NCBI RefSeq assembly: GCF_022581195.2
Contig: NC_061463.1
Span: 7,936,001-8,000,000, forward strand
Direction: 5' to 3'
From: Helicoverpa zea
Lineage: Eukaryota; Arthropoda; Insecta; Lepidoptera; Noctuidae
DNA: 64,000 nt
Position 1 is the first letter of the stretch. Every line of letters starts with the position of its first letter. The notes beneath the pieces are model-generated. The model did no database searches. It saw only the letters and a list, made by a program, of their open reading frames with translations, and was not told where the DNA came from. Of this stretch, positions 46,489 to 60,100 are shown piece after piece. The position numbers were made by a program, and so were the translations under genes.

Positions 46489-47952
46489 CCAGTTCACTAT
46501 TGTTAGTGCGAAGTCCCCACTGTCTCAAAGGACAATCATTGTTGATGACATTTAGTTCATCTATTTAGGAAATACTTTTCTCTGGTTCTGCAGTAGAACC
46601 GATGAAATATTTAAAATAATTATAATTTAGTAATTTATTTCCATATTCGATTTGATGTGATGATTCTAATATTTTATTTATTCTGTATTGCTTCTTCAAA
46701 TACTTATTATCAATTGAAACATGATTTTTCCACTAACTCTATAAAACAATTTATTTTTAGCCATTCTTACTCTGTAAATACTTTTTATGGGTCAGTTAAT
46801 AGTTTTAATGAAATTCCAGTGTTTGCCCGCCTATTAATTACAACATACTTACTATAATGAATTAGTTTTTAAAATAGGTTGTATCAAACGTAGCAAATAT
46901 TTGATGATATTTATGTTTTCGCCGAGTTCATTTTAATATAAATTATTATTTGCTACAGCAAAGGCTAGCACATCAGATGCTGTTAATTACAATTATTTCT
47001 AAGTTGCAGTGAACTGTTATCAAACGTTGACTCAAATCTGAGTTATGTTTCGGTAGTCAAGCATAAATTCGTATTAATTATCAATTATAATAGTTAGGTA
47101 TAAAATTGTAATATTGAACTCATATTTCCATACAGCTTGGCAAACATTGTCGAGGAATTGAATTTTCTGTCTGAAAAAATATTTTATGTAGAAATGTTCC
47201 TGCAAAGGTTTAGAAAAGGCTTATATATAAAAACAACAGGTTATTTAATAAAAATCTTCGAAAGAAAATACATACATGGTACAGTAAGGTTAGCAAAATA
47301 ATAAAATAGCCCGTAAAATTACTGTCGTTTTGCCTAGTTGTAAATTAATTGCATTTGTTTATGGTCCAACTGTCTTTAAATGTAAATCTATTTTAATATT
47401 TATTACGAAATAATACAATGCGCAGTATACAGTCGGTACATTTATTATGATTTATTTATTAATGTTATGAATCAATATTGTGGCATCGTTCAAAGGTGTA
47501 TTTACAATTTATTGTTATTTCCTAAGTTAGAAAATTAATTATAATTTGACGTTATGTACAAATTGTTTTTGTTGATATGTTTTATTTCTGTTACGAAATC
47601 TAATCTAATTTACGTCAATAGACGCGAGTTTTAATAGCTCTCTTAATGTTTTTTTTTTGAGAATACAAGGTTAAATGAAATTGGCGCAATAATTAAGTAG
47701 ACTTAAATCTACAATCTATATCGATAATAAATAATGTTTACGAGAATAAAACACGTTCTATTTCAATAAAGTTGTATGAAGATAAAAAGTTATATTTTTT
47801 TGTCTTGCCTTTTTTTACTAACACAGACGTCTGTGCCTACCTATCCGATGACTATTACGAAGTCTAGGCTCTTTCACAAGAGCGAATATCGTGGTGCTGT
47901 AGGAAACCTGTCCCTTGCTCTCAGTTGTCATCATCACTTGTATCATATTGCA
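46489..47952. other. AT-rich intergenic DNA downstream of PCYT2
   Basis: This stretch is very AT-rich. Several further AATAAA hexamers (for example near 47720-47770) could serve longer PCYT2 3' UTRs. No gene was found. Confidence 0.4.
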
Positions 47953-48349
47953 GGGCCCCGATTCTCCTAAGTTAATAATGTCAAAATCGAATAGAAATCG
48001 AATCGCAATATGATCGTAATAGCAGTTTTAACCATATCGGGCATTCTGCTACTAATAAAAGACCAATCGTATTCGATTGACATTTGATTGGTGTGCGATT
48101 GGTCTGCTATTTTGATGATTTTGGTCTATACGGTAGTTTGCTGTACAATCATTTTGCAATCGTAAATCATTTGCAGACAAAATGATTCATTATTGAATGA
48201 CAGAAAAGGATAAAAAGGCTTATTTCAAAGAAAAAATAGCGGAATGCCACATACGCTTCAATCGTAATCGAGTCGGGATTGGATCTCAGTCGAATCGAGT
48301 CGAACGTCAATCGAAGGTCGCTTAAGTAAAATTAGGAGAATCGGGCCCC
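47953..48349. mobile_element. GGGCCCGATTCTCC-family MITE, 397 bp
   Basis: The length is identical to 35017-35413 and the sequence is nearly the same throughout, from GGGCCCCGATTCTCCTAAG to GGAGAATCGGGCCCC. This shows two recent copies of one family 13 kb apart. It lies about 50 bp upstream of a TCAGT initiator-like site (48400-48404). Confidence 0.8.
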
Positions 48350-48401
48350 AGTTCTGAGTTTGTGCCGTGCGAACCGAACATTGCCGCGCGGAAAATTCGT
48401 C

Positions 48402-49092
48402 AGTGTGAAACAGATTACGCAGCTGAAAATACTGAGATGTCGGTGATGGACGGCTGCGGATATAATATCTGATGTCGGAAATTATTATATTTAAGAATAA
48501 TTGAAAAAGTGTAAAACAAATTGGTTAAGTATTTTACATCGGAGAGAAAGTGCTACTAATTAGTGACTGATACTTGAAGTTTGAACCAATATTTGGTTCA
48601 AACTTGACTACAAACAAATATAAAGTTCAAAGTTTGAAACAGCTGTTATGTTTTTATGATAAAACTAAAAAAAGTTACTTTGAGAAAGTTATTTATAATC
48701 ATGATTAGAATAACGTGTTCCAGTATTGTATTGTATTTGTATACTAATATAATTACCAGTCACCCTACAAGAAACATATCCTTAAAGATTGAAGAAAATC
48801 GTTAATGAAAAAATAGGTCTGTGTCTAATGTTTCGGGTCGTGTGAATAGGGCTTAAGTGCGAAAAGACTGGTATCCATTTTATAAATTATTTTTCACAAG
48901 ACACTATGAGTGGCAACATTCTTCAAAAATTCAAAATGGCAGGAACAAGTAGTAGATATTTATTTCTATGTTTGTGAAATAATAAATCATAGTGACGTGG
49001 TGTAACGGAATTAAAGTGATTTTGGACTGAATACTATTAGAACATTTTAGGTCTGGGATTTTATTGAATACAGCAATAATTTCAAACACAAG
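48402..49092 (+). other. Candidate untranslated first exon
   Basis: A TCAGT site at 48400-48404 is followed by stop-rich, moderately AT-rich sequence and a strong donor at 49092 (CACAAG|GTAAGT, GT at 49093-49094). It could be an alternative non-coding first exon of the gene whose coding exon appears at 50920-50992. This is inference only. Confidence 0.25.
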
Positions 49093-50812
49093 GTAAGTTT
49101 TTTGCGTAGCCGCCCACAGTTGTATTCATCTGTTTCGTTTTAGTCTATTTCTAGTTATTATTGCGGTGTCACGTTGTATTATCTGCTTTTTATTAGTAAT
49201 GCCCATTATAAACATTTCTTTTGTTGTTGATAAATGTCACATTAGCCCAAGGATAGTCGTGATATCACATTGCAAACAGTTCCAATTGTAACATAGATTT
49301 TTGTTCGGTAACCAGACACTACGCATTTGTAAGTTATTATTAACTTGTGGTTCCATCAGTTGTTACCAGGAATAAAGGATTGTGTTTGGAGGTAAAGAAA
49401 ATTAAATATTATCCACCTGTTGAATAGAATAGTTCGTCATTACTCATGTGTTACATGAAGGTACTTACTTACGCCGGTTTAATTTCGGTTCCAAAAGACT
49501 AATTGGAAATAAGATAGTATTAAAGTCACATAGGTACATACTCTCACACGTTGTATAATTTTCAAGACTACTTTGGAACAAAACAAATGTGGCCTAAAGT
49601 TGCTACAAAACAAGGTCAAGATCACAATGTAAAAGTAAACAGTATACGTTTTTACCCGACTGCGCCAGAAGGAGAGTTATGTCAATAAGTATATCACGAC
49701 TACATGAAAGGCATGCTATTTTATGCAATTATATTTCTCTGTCTTGTTCCACACAGTCGTTAGTAACAAGCTTAAAAACACTTTATAATAGTTATTGTAG
49801 ATTTTTGTAGCCTGCAATTTATTTGTAGTGCAATGGCCTTTCTTTGTTTGTCTGTAATTCAGATTGCACTTGACCTCTATACCATATAGAAAGAAATGAC
49901 TATACTCCTAAATAGCAAGGAATCTCGGTTACACCTGGATCTACATTTTTTTAAGCAAATATTTTTTCCTATACTTCATTTGGTTACTTATACGGAAATT
50001 ATTTACTTTACCTTATATGTATAGAAATTGGATTTTATATAATTAATATTTTTTTTCCTGAAGAAATGAGGATATTTAAATTACTCATTACACTGTAGAT
50101 AGTCACCCCATATTTAATACATGTTACTTTCCTCATTAATCATGATAGGTAAATTGAGAGTACCATATAATTAGTTAGAATGCTTGCTTCGCGACAAATG
50201 CAGATGCAGATATTTGGAGCATCGGATACCAAGATTGCCCATGATACTATTCTCTGCTATCATACTCAGTACTAAGTAAATTCATATTTTTTTATGCTAT
50301 TTAACATTTGGGCAAAAAACCCTTTCAGCTTCCTCAATCTAAATAATTTATTTGACGATTGACAAAACTATGAGATTACTATTTTGTAAGGCGGGATGTA
50401 AGAGCTGACAGAATATTTTTTATTTCTTATTTCTTAGCATTATGGGAAAAATCTGAGCTTCATATTGCACCACTCAACACTCATAATTTAATAGTTTATA
50501 CATAAATATAATAAAATTAAAAAAAAAAAATAACCTGGCCCATCAAACTTGCAGAAAAGCCTTCATGTTTTCCTATGTCTGTATCTCTGGAAAATGTTGA
50601 AAAACCATTTTTGTCTGAAAAGGATGAATTATCGATAAAAAAAATGCAGCAGGACTCTTAGAAGTGCGCGTAGGCTTAGGCAGGATTCGCCGCACAGCCT
50701 GTGATGCGCAGGCGCCGCTCGCCTCGGGCAGTTCGAGCCATGAGTCACAGCCGCCCAAAATAACTTGGGAATGGGCGCCGCCTACCGCCCGGGGCGGGCG
50801 GCTTGGTTGAGC

Positions 50813-50919
50813 TCAGTGGCAGCTGCGACGCCGCCGCATCTAGAGAGCGGTCGAGGTGGAGCGCGCGAGCCTCGTATTGACAGACGGGTGGTGGCGGCGC
50901 CGGCGCGGGATGCGCCGCC
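50813..50919 (+). promoter_or_regulatory. CpG-rich core promoter and 5' UTR
   Basis: A GC island (about 50655-50995) contains an AP-1 site (TGAGTCA near 50741), a GGGGCGGG Sp1-type box (about 50790) and a TCAGT initiator (50813-50817). The initiator lies about 105 bp before an ATG in strong Kozak context (GCGCCGCCATGC). Confidence 0.45.
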
Positions 50920-50992
50920 ATGCCGGTACGACACCGCGAACTCGGCGACGAGCTCGCACCCCCGGAGCCCAAGCGCTGCAGGCACTGCGACG
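50920..50992 (+). CDS. First coding exon of an unidentified gene that continues beyond the window
   Basis: The ATG is in strong Kozak context (GCCGCCATG). The frame reads MPVRHRELGDELAPPEPKRC then RHCD (24 codons plus one base) and meets a donor (GACG|GTACGA, GT at 50993-50994). Composition is balanced and protein-like, with most third positions G or C, unlike the Arg/Ala-only shadows around it. The end CRHC could begin a zinc-binding module such as a LIM or RING-like domain, but this is a guess and I do not recognise the protein. No second exon could be identified in the remaining 13 kb, so the first intron is long. A competing ATG at 50910 opens an out-of-frame Arg-rich peptide. Confidence 0.5.
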
Positions 50993-51059
50993 GTACGATC
51001 ACATACATTGCTTTGCAGCGCAGGCCTTTCGCAAAAACATTATACTTATCTAACACTCG

Positions 51060-53092
51060 GTGTCTTAACCTACCCCTTAACTAATAACACGTTATCAGCT
51101 TGAGTTCGAGAACTATCAAGAACTATTGGTAATACTTGACATTTCGGAGAAAATGGCTATCTATCTTGAACGCAAGTTCTGCTTTTCTGCAAGATTACTT
51201 ATCCACTGATTTGAAATTGAAGGATTAAAGTACATAAAACCGCGTGAAGTGTTGTGTTTTCTGCCATCAAATAAAACATTAACAATTCTTTTAATAATAA
51301 TCGGTGTCTATATTATGTGTCGATTAAGTTTTTAATGACACGTTACCAAAGTTTGTAATGAGATAATAAATACATAGTTAAGGAACTATTTTCGATTAGA
51401 AATTGATAAAATAGCGGTCATCATTCCCCTGCACAGTGGTCCTGAAAGCGAAACAGATGAAAATTATTTAACTTCTTTCTATCCGGCTAATAACTCATAT
51501 CCGAACGAATTATATATAGTAAGCATCGACTTTATGAGATAATTGGATCGTTATCACTTGCCGTCGGCAAGGTGTGATAACACTTTATAGGTCTTTCTGC
51601 TTCTTAGCGTGTTCTTATTCATGAAAGGATAGAAACAATGCAATTAAGAAAACCATTAATTCATATTTAACTGGAATAAACCGTTAAGATAATGTTCAAT
51701 TTGGAAATCTTAATAATATGTATTCTTACCCGGTCCGTCCCGCTGTTGAATCTCAGTCTGTACATACCATAATCATTGTTTACATTGAAGCGCATTATAA
51801 CATGTGCTAAAAGAGATTATGAAATGAAATGCAAATTCGGTTAATGGTTGCGCTGCAGGAAAATTATCTTTAGCCCGCCCTTAGTCACTGGAGTAAGTAA
51901 TATGTGTCACGCAGTCGGGAATGGAAAGAGCTTATAAATAGGTGTTCAGACTCCACTACGAGTGGGCCACATTCCCCACCTTATGTAACAGAAAGCTCGT
52001 AAACAAATGCGTATTCTGACTTACCTTCACATGTTGCGATTTGCTCGTACGCTCTTATTTTGTTGTAGGGTTTGCTAATCGCAGACGTATCGTCGTTGCA
52101 CACTGTAAACGCATTTTAATTTTGCGTTCAAGTTGCCGTTTTATAATGTCGATGACCCTTGCCGAGTATGATTCACACATCTTTGTGTTTTCCTTATTCA
52201 ACAGAAATATAATTTTAATTAGTCTTATCAAGTTTGTTGCAGCAGTTAAGGCAGAATTGATTGACTGGCGGTTGTTAATTCAAGCTATATTGCAAGGGTG
52301 TGTTGTGACTGAGCCGGTGTTGTGACAGGTGCTGCGTCACTCGGCGACGGGATCTGGCGAGACTTGCACGTCGATTAATTAGTATTGCCTGTCGAGACCA
52401 CAGCCGCAGACCGCAACCGCTCAAATGAAATCATCGGTCATCATTACGAATCTCGCCAAAATACATAGCTGCACATTCTGGCCAAATTATCTTATTAATT
52501 GGGAACAGTTATGAGCTGTTAAAACTGAGTCTGTGTATATTCTTATAGCAGCAGAACAGCTTAGATAATTTTAAGAGGAATTTCGAATCAAGCACTTCGA
52601 ATGAATGTGCAAAGATTTACTCTCTGGGAAACCCAAAGTGAAGAAAGTGCACAAGTTTGGCTGTACTTCTAAATAACATTGTGTTTATTTTCCATGTTTA
52701 TCAGAAGAGTAGAATCATTCATAACTATCGTTGCTCACGTAGTACTATGAGGCTAGTAGCCTTTGCCAAGCTGTCACTTCTCTCTCGCGGCTTTACGATC
52801 AAACTGGCTCGGTATTCTGTCTGCTCTCGCTTTATTAATTGTGATTTTAATAAGGAGGAAGTACTATCTTAAACCCTTTTTAAATACCGACATAGTTCAT
52901 ATCATCATCAAAAATGAAACAAGACATGAGAAACTCGTGTTTAAGTAGTAGTAGCATTATCTTCACTGTTCTGCCCACCTCCACTGCAGAGCATGTACTA
53001 TTTATTATTTCTATTCATTCGAAACTAGAACACTAGTTAGTATTATGTCATGCAAATTATTACGAACATTTGTCATTGGGTAAAATTCGGAT
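51060..53092. other. Non-coding DNA, probably intronic
   Basis: No open frame with splice support and no repeat terminus was found. The small GC-richer stretch at 52310-52420 is too short to interpret. Confidence 0.35.
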
Positions 53093-53323
53093 TATAGTTC
53101 GGCCATTCAGAGAATGCGTTCCTGACACGTCGCGATTGAACTGACGACGTAACTTTGCAATGGCGTTGCAGTTACGATAAAAATATTTTTGCTGGTTGTT
53201 TACCGTTTTAACAATTGAGGAGCATTAAAACAACATTATTATATCAATAATCAATGAATGTTATTACGTCGTCAGTTCAATCGCGACGTGTCAGGAACGC
53301 ATTCTCTGAATGGCCGAACTATA
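53093..53323. mobile_element. 231-bp MITE with 60-bp perfect terminal inverted repeats
   Basis: The left arm 53093-53152 (TATAGTTCGGCCATTCAGAG...) and right arm 53264-53323 are exact reverse complements over 60 bp. The unique centre is about 111 bp and AT-rich. The ends read TATAGTTCGG and CCGAACTATA, consistent with a TA duplication flanking TAGTTCGG-ended termini, as for Tc1/mariner-type MITEs. Perfect arms suggest recent insertion or conversion. Confidence 0.8.
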
Positions 53324-56271
53324 GTTATTTGCTATGTTGATCACATGGTCTAGAAAAGTCCCTGAACTGCTGTACTGCTGGGAGCCCTGTACTGCTTATC
53401 ACATATCAGGGCATATCCAGATATTATAACTTAAAAAGGAAGACCAGAGATTATCGCAATAATCAGGACGTTTTAAGGTCTGGAAGTCAGCATTCCTCTC
53501 ATTCCATATAATACTTATTAGGCGTAAGGATAACAGTTGTGTAAACTTGTAACTTGCAGTAATAGACAGACGGGCTGGCATCTTGGCAGCAGCTTTACAT
53601 ACTGCTACCGCACTCATGCCAAACTGAGCTTTGTGTATTTCACTAATTGGGACTAGACATCTGGTAAATTCGTCGTGGATCTTATCATCATAGTTGTGAT
53701 GAAATGTTTTTATGTTGACTGCTTCTTTCTGTAATGATGCACATATTTATGAAAGATGATTTAAGTTGGGGATTCTCCACACAAAAACATCATGGATCCA
53801 TGAACATTAATATATCTTGAGAATGAACTCTCATTTTTTAGAGGCAACGAGGTGATTAGGACTGTCATAAGACGTTTAGTTAATCCTTCTGATGTGAAAA
53901 TAACTAATTCACAGCAGTTCATTAAATCAACAGTTTGAAGATCCTATAGATAGAATCATTTAAACAATCTTAGCCTTTGTATCCAGAATTAAATTCTAAG
54001 AAGTTTCTTTAAATCCATGCGTGATGCATGCATTCTGATTTTTGTTTATTTCCGAGGCTAACCTATATACGTTCTCGTTAGAAGGTTCACGAAAATAGTT
54101 ATATTTCGTCAACACATGATCATCCATTTAGGAATTTTATTTTGCGTCATTCGCAGTGCATATACGTATAAGTTAAATTACAGGGGATGAGTATGACTTT
54201 CTGTCTACTATTTAGTATTGATTGTTGAGACGTTAGGAAAGCGTAATCGGTGCTCGTCATCGTAGAGGACAAAGTAATATTGATTGACAGCTGTCATCTC
54301 TGAGGTTTAAAGTGTTTAGCGATGCTTTGAAGTCGCATTTTCTTATAAAAAAGCTAAAAGTTGTTAGAGTGCATTGAAAAATTTCGAAATCAGTGAGTAA
54401 ATATTATCTTCACAGCTTTCATTTTGTGCCAATTTCTTTAATCGATGTTTTTCCTCATTAGAGATTCTTTCACAATGAAAATGCTATTACGTGCTGTGCT
54501 AAGTAAAATGTTATACCGATAGTATGAGTGCTGAGTCCATGTTGTCACGGGGTCAGCGTCGCAACGTAATTGTTTTTGCATAGTAGGGCGGTTACGCGCC
54601 CAGCTCCCACGTTCGGCGGCGCCCGCCCAACACATGCCAGCGCAAATATGTGAACAACTATTTGCGTTATGTCATCGAGAGTTTTTATTTACCTTATTGA
54701 AGCGGTAAATTGTTTTGTATATTTATCGTAAATTGCGTTATCAATTTCTTTACGAAAATTCATTTGTTTTTGTATCGGTCTGTCTTTATGATGAGAGTTC
54801 AATATGTTGATGTACTTTCATTGGTGTTTTTTGGGTTGATTATGTTGAAGGCTTTTTGCTATAAACACTTTAGCGAAACTTTTTTCTGGAGAAACCAAAA
54901 CTACACTATATATTTCTATGTTTAAAACAATGAATGAGTTGTTTTGTCTCTGAGTCTATGTGTATTATTCATCTTCCTAAAATTATTCCGTAGTCATCTT
55001 GTGTGACACCCACGAGAAGGGATCTCCTATTATTAGCACGAAGCTTTCAAAGTTCAATTATGACCGAATCGCAAAAAATTAGCATTCAATATTGTTTTTT
55101 TTTTTTTTTAGATAATTTGTCAATGTTTTTTAAGGGAGTGTAAGAATTGCTGGGTATATAAATTAAACTTTATTCTTGTATAGTTCCGGAAATCCCAAAA
55201 GTTGTAACAGGTGAAAATTCGTACTCGGTGTTCGTTCGGTTCGTATTCGTGGTGTCGGGAGAAGAAATTTCCATCCATACGTTATTGCGACTCAAGATCA
55301 TCCTCTTTCGACTGTCCTGCATGTGTCTTAGCTTCCTACTTAGAGATGTCCGGATCCAATGTTTGCCTAAACCTAACAATGTGATAAAATATAGTTTGTC
55401 AACCGACACCATCACTATTCTTTCGTAAGCTAAAAACTCCACCAAATTCTTAATCTGTGTATTTTATGAGCTTCATTACGTATTCACGGCTTATTCATGT
55501 TTGGCTGTTGAAAATAACTGTGTTATACCGTCACGGCGGACTAATCGTATTTTTTTATAGTTTGCTTTCATGGCGTCATGCTTCGTTGTTTTTCACGAAA
55601 AATAGTACAGAGGCTATGACTAGTTGACTACGTTTTCGTCGTCTTCGATGATGGCCTTAAAATAAAAGTGAATTTCCATCCAAGAAATGAGTCTATTTAT
55701 GCAACAAGCGTCGGCGTCGCCGCTGTAGTGTTATAGGTCGTGCGTACCGCACATAGGAACGGAATGTTTGGTTTGAGGAGTCGCAAACAAACCCATAATT
55801 ATTCCGAGAACAGTAGCTCGTACACAATGTATGGGTTAAGCGGCATTATCTCTGACTCAAGCTGCTTAAATTGCATTATGTGGCAGTTGTTGTTGCACTC
55901 TACTGTGATTGTGTTCACGTACATTCCAACATTGGAAATTGAGTACCGGATCAATTTTGAGTTCGTGAATGATTGTTCTGCACTTAAAATTATAATACCC
56001 TGTATTGTTAGTAAATGTTACAATTGTGATAACAATGTTGTACTTAACATTGTATTTTTGTACGGCTAGGTACTTCATTTTATTTATTTGGAACAGAATA
56101 AGCATGTATAGTATAATCGCATACATTTCTATCACCAGCCTATCATCCCACGCGAGTTGTAAGAGTAAACTGTAAGAAAATAGGTTAGTGTTATTCCAAC
56201 TTGGCTCTTCTCTTTGCACTAAAAGCGACCATGTGTAAATTAATAGATTAGGATGAATAAGAAAATATTTA
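53324..56271. other. Non-coding DNA
   Basis: Open frames at 53399-53617, 55170-55445 and 55740-56069 lack splice support, family motifs and biased composition, so I do not call them genes. A small GC-rich patch lies at about 54590-54640. Confidence 0.35.
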
Positions 56272-56468
56272 AGACTAGCTTCTGCCAGCGGTTTCACCCG
56301 CATCCCGTGGGAACCTCTGCACGAACCTGCAGTAGCCTATAGCCTTCCTCGATAAATGGGCTATCTAACACCGAAAGAATTGTTCAAATCGGACCAGTAG
56401 TTCCTGAGATTAGCGCGTTCAAACAAACAAACAAACAAACTCTTCAGCTTTATAATATTAGTATAGAT
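56272..56468 (+). repeat. Dispersed repeat copy (TAGCTTCTGCC ... TATTAGTATAGATT)
   Basis: GACTAGCTTCTGCCAGCGGTTTCACCCGCATCCC... GATAAATGGGCTATCTAACACCGAAAGAATTGTTCAAATCGGACC... AAACAAACAAACAAACAAAC ... TATAATATTAGTATAGATT is a near-intact copy of a very common lepidopteran repeat, probably a non-LTR or SINE tail. A diverged relative lies at 28684-28880. Confidence 0.65.
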
Positions 56469-56872
56469 TACAATTCGTGCTTCCTAGATATTTCCTGTAG
56501 TCAGTTCAATGTTGATGCGATTCTTGTCCTGTTTGATTGTTTTGTGTGTTGTCAGAAGCAGTACTTATTCGACAGTTTATGGGTGGCAGTTAAATATACC
56601 CGTCTCGGTTTGTCGTCACAAATAGAATTTTGGCACTGACTGTCTGTAGTTGTGTAATTCATGTATAAACCACTTGTTCAATCCAAACTATCTATTCACA
56701 TTAAAACGTAACAAGTATGACGTGTAATTAAATATCGAAATGCCTTTAATGTGGACAATAAATAAACGATACAACTATTGAGACAATAAAACTGTCATCA
56801 CCTGGCGTATAGTGTTCAGGAAATGCTAAATAACTTTTGACTATCGACTACCACATCGCGCTTTCTGTCGCT

Positions 56873-57095
56873 CAGTGATTTTCAACCTTTTTTAAATCCA
56901 TTTTGTGCAAGAAGTATTGCACACACAATTTATTTGAAAAAAAAGATGATAGAAAAAAAAGATCTCGTTAATTATTTTTTTTGCTATAAAAGTAACTGTA
57001 TTTTTGTTAACAATTTCTTTTTAACCTTACTTATAGACAACTAAACTGGTTACCCGACCCCCCAGAGGGTCGCGACCCACAGGTTGAAAACTCTG
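56873..57095. mobile_element. 223-bp hAT-type non-autonomous element
   Basis: The ends CAGTGATTTTCAACCT and AGGTTGAAAACTCTG are inverted, the standard CAGNG...CAACC type of hAT termini, with a subterminal GGGTCGCGACCC palindrome. It is flanked by an 8-bp duplication with one mismatch: CTGTCGCT (56865-56872) and CTGTAGCT (57096-57103). It has no coding capacity. Confidence 0.75.
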
Positions 57096-57103
57096 CTGTA
57101 GCT

Positions 57104-60100
57104 CATTAAGACATGTGTATTTTCATGAACTATTTTGTCCTAAATCGATGTTGTCCATCATCGCTGTTATTTTTCATAGCATATGTATTATTGACGATGG
57201 CTGAGTAATTAGCTGGCTCGTCCTCGTTCTAAATTTCCACCTTGACCTCGTTGTGTTACTTTACGATGTACTATCTGGTTTTATACTTTTCTTTTAGTAA
57301 AACTCATAAAACGACAGGTGCAAGTTGCCGACATATCATAATTTCTTAATTGTTGTTGTTATCATTCGATTCATTCTGTTGTTGTGGTGTAATAGTATTA
57401 TGTTCTCGAAGGTAATCGACATACCGGTACAGTACGTTATACACGAATTGTGTACGGCCGTGGTTTACTGCCAAATGCATTACCAATAACGACATGAGCT
57501 TATAAGCTCCATGCGAGCTCGTACGTTTGCCGTGCACGCGAGTCGGGCATTCAGTATAATCAGTATGACCGTATGATTAACGCGGAGGTGTCGTCGAACG
57601 CGATTAGCGCTAGGTGCGCCGACCACATGAACCATATTACCGTTATCTGCTGACAGCATCTTGGACCCGTGTCAACTGGACTCCGACAAAACACTTTCAA
57701 TTTCTGACTTTATTGAATCAATCTTCTTATTAATATCATAAAAGCTCTTTATTATAGTAAACATCTTATGTCTTTTACAAAAGCTAAGGTTTGGCATGAA
57801 GTTGGAATGTTTGTCAATTTTATAAAACTGCATCATTAACCAATGTTTTAAGCTAATATCTTATAATAAATTTCAGAAGAAAATTCTTTAGAATTAATGC
57901 TGACGCCCATTAATTATGCAACATGCAACGTGTAGACATATTTCGGTCGGCATCCAAAATAATATGCTGGAATCCTAACATGATAGATTTTCCCATTCTC
58001 GCCTAGATAAATATAGAACGGAATTTGTTTTTATTTCAGAGAGAACTTTTTACATGGTTTCACGCTTATGTTTGTTTAGAATACTGGTTGAATTTTATTT
58101 GTAAAAGGTTAAGTGCGCAATCGATTTAATTTGTAGTAACCACGACACATGGTATTCCTTTCTTTTTGATAATATGCAAGAAATATGAAAAATTACAATA
58201 GCATAGCACAATCACAAGTGGTTAAATGAAAAACAACTTTCTACACAGTGAAGTGGAAAATGTAAACTCAAAAGCCTTAGACTTTCTTATCTGCCACATG
58301 TGCCAAATAAAGTTTCTTCCTCGTAGATACCCACATAGAAGTTTCAAAACTAGTTAAAAACTACATTGAAATTATAATGAAATAGTTTTATACACTTTAC
58401 GCCCAATAAAAATTCAGCTCTCGCGCGCGCTTTCGACCGGGGGCGACTCACGGGATTTCATAAGACAAATCTGTTAAATTAATGTGCTGCTCGGCATCCA
58501 ACGCTAAGCATTCCCAAATATATTCTAAAATAAAGAGTGTCTCAGACAGCACGACATTGGGACTCATTCTATTTGGATTAGTCTATCCGGTCCGGGTCAC
58601 GTACTACGTTTTATACATTGAAACTAAAAGTTTTATGAGTCGTGACTACCCAGTTTTCGTAATTTTCCCTCGAATACATGTTAGTTTACAATTCAATCAC
58701 AACTCTTTTTAACTACACGTACATGTAATACGTTAATGTAAATTCTCCATTAGATTCATTTTGTTGACGTAAGAAGTTCCTGTTGATAATATGTACGTAA
58801 ACTGTAGAATCTCATTCCCTCTCAGGTGTTGTATAGCGGATCTGTTTGGACATCACTTATTCCTCGACGTTATATAAGCGCTGGAAGTTGTTCGCGATTT
58901 TGACGTCAATGCTTTAAAATGCACGCGAAAAGATGCTAGTTTAGTTGCTTAGTGAATCAGTGCATGTGAAACTACTTCATGTCTATCTACTTAGCTGGTG
59001 TACATTTTACTTCTAACTATTTTAGGGAGTTATGTAACTTCATTCTGTTGTAATGTTTTTAAAACAACCATGGACGACGATAAAAATAACAGTTTTTACA
59101 CAATGTTTATGTTTTGTTTTGTTGCCGATCCATTATACAGCCGGAACATAAGGCCATTCCACGGACAATATCATTATGTTTCTTACCTGATTATTTATTC
59201 ATCCTCTGATGTCGAAATTGGAACATTAAAAGAAGTTTATTTCAATAAAAAGTGGATTTCCAAAATTCCTGCATGCCAGCAATAACAAATCCTCATTTTG
59301 ACAAACACGCACTCATCACACTGTGGCTATAAATCATGCATACCAATAGAGTAGACGTACGTGAAGTTGTCCCCAAATTACCGATAGTGGATTATCCAAA
59401 TATGTACTGACAAATTCCCTTGACTAATATCCCGCAAAAACAAAATATATTTTAATTCCCGAAAAATCAAGAAAGCAAATATTTGTACTAATGATTTATG
59501 TAGTGCAGCTGCGGAGGTTCCAGTCAACTGCACATATGTATGTTAATTCTGTTCAAATGAGTCAGGAGCGAAGACCAAGCCAAGTTACGTAATAACGCGT
59601 CCATTCATGGCACATCGTCGCCAAAAGTGAAATTTCGTCGCGCTCACCTCTGGGGCGGTACGTGTTGTAAGCTTGTAACCGGTATGCAATTTAGGGAAAT
59701 AAATTTAATTGTGTCAGTGCACACGTGTTCGCCGGAAATGCCAGGTTTGTTTAGCTTGCAGATTTATTTCTGTCTATACGGTGTCATCTGGGGGCGTCAT
59801 CCTCCGAGGCAGTCCCGCCTGGGTGCGCTTGGCGCTTGTTGACGTGAATTTCGCAACGTCTCTCGCGATACGCTCCCGCCGATGGAAATACAGGCCATAT
59901 GACTGCGAAATTATTATTTTATTGGAATGGTATTTGCCATGTCCCATTAAGCTCGATGATCAATATATGACCAGTGCATTTGAAAATTATCATGTGCTTC
60001 GCTTTATTATTTTGATTTATATGGGGAGGGCGATCATACAGTCAGTTTACGCTGCAGACGAAAGTGATAATTTCTGGATGAAGGTCTTTAGATCAGTCCG

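Noticed and set aside
50765..51103. Alternative open frames in the 50.9 kb island
   Set aside because: They are Arg/Ala/Ser-rich and lack the initiator, Kozak and donor alignment of the 50920 frame.
55170..55445. Minus-strand 91-codon open frame
   Set aside because: No recognisable motif, no splice evidence and no compositional bias.
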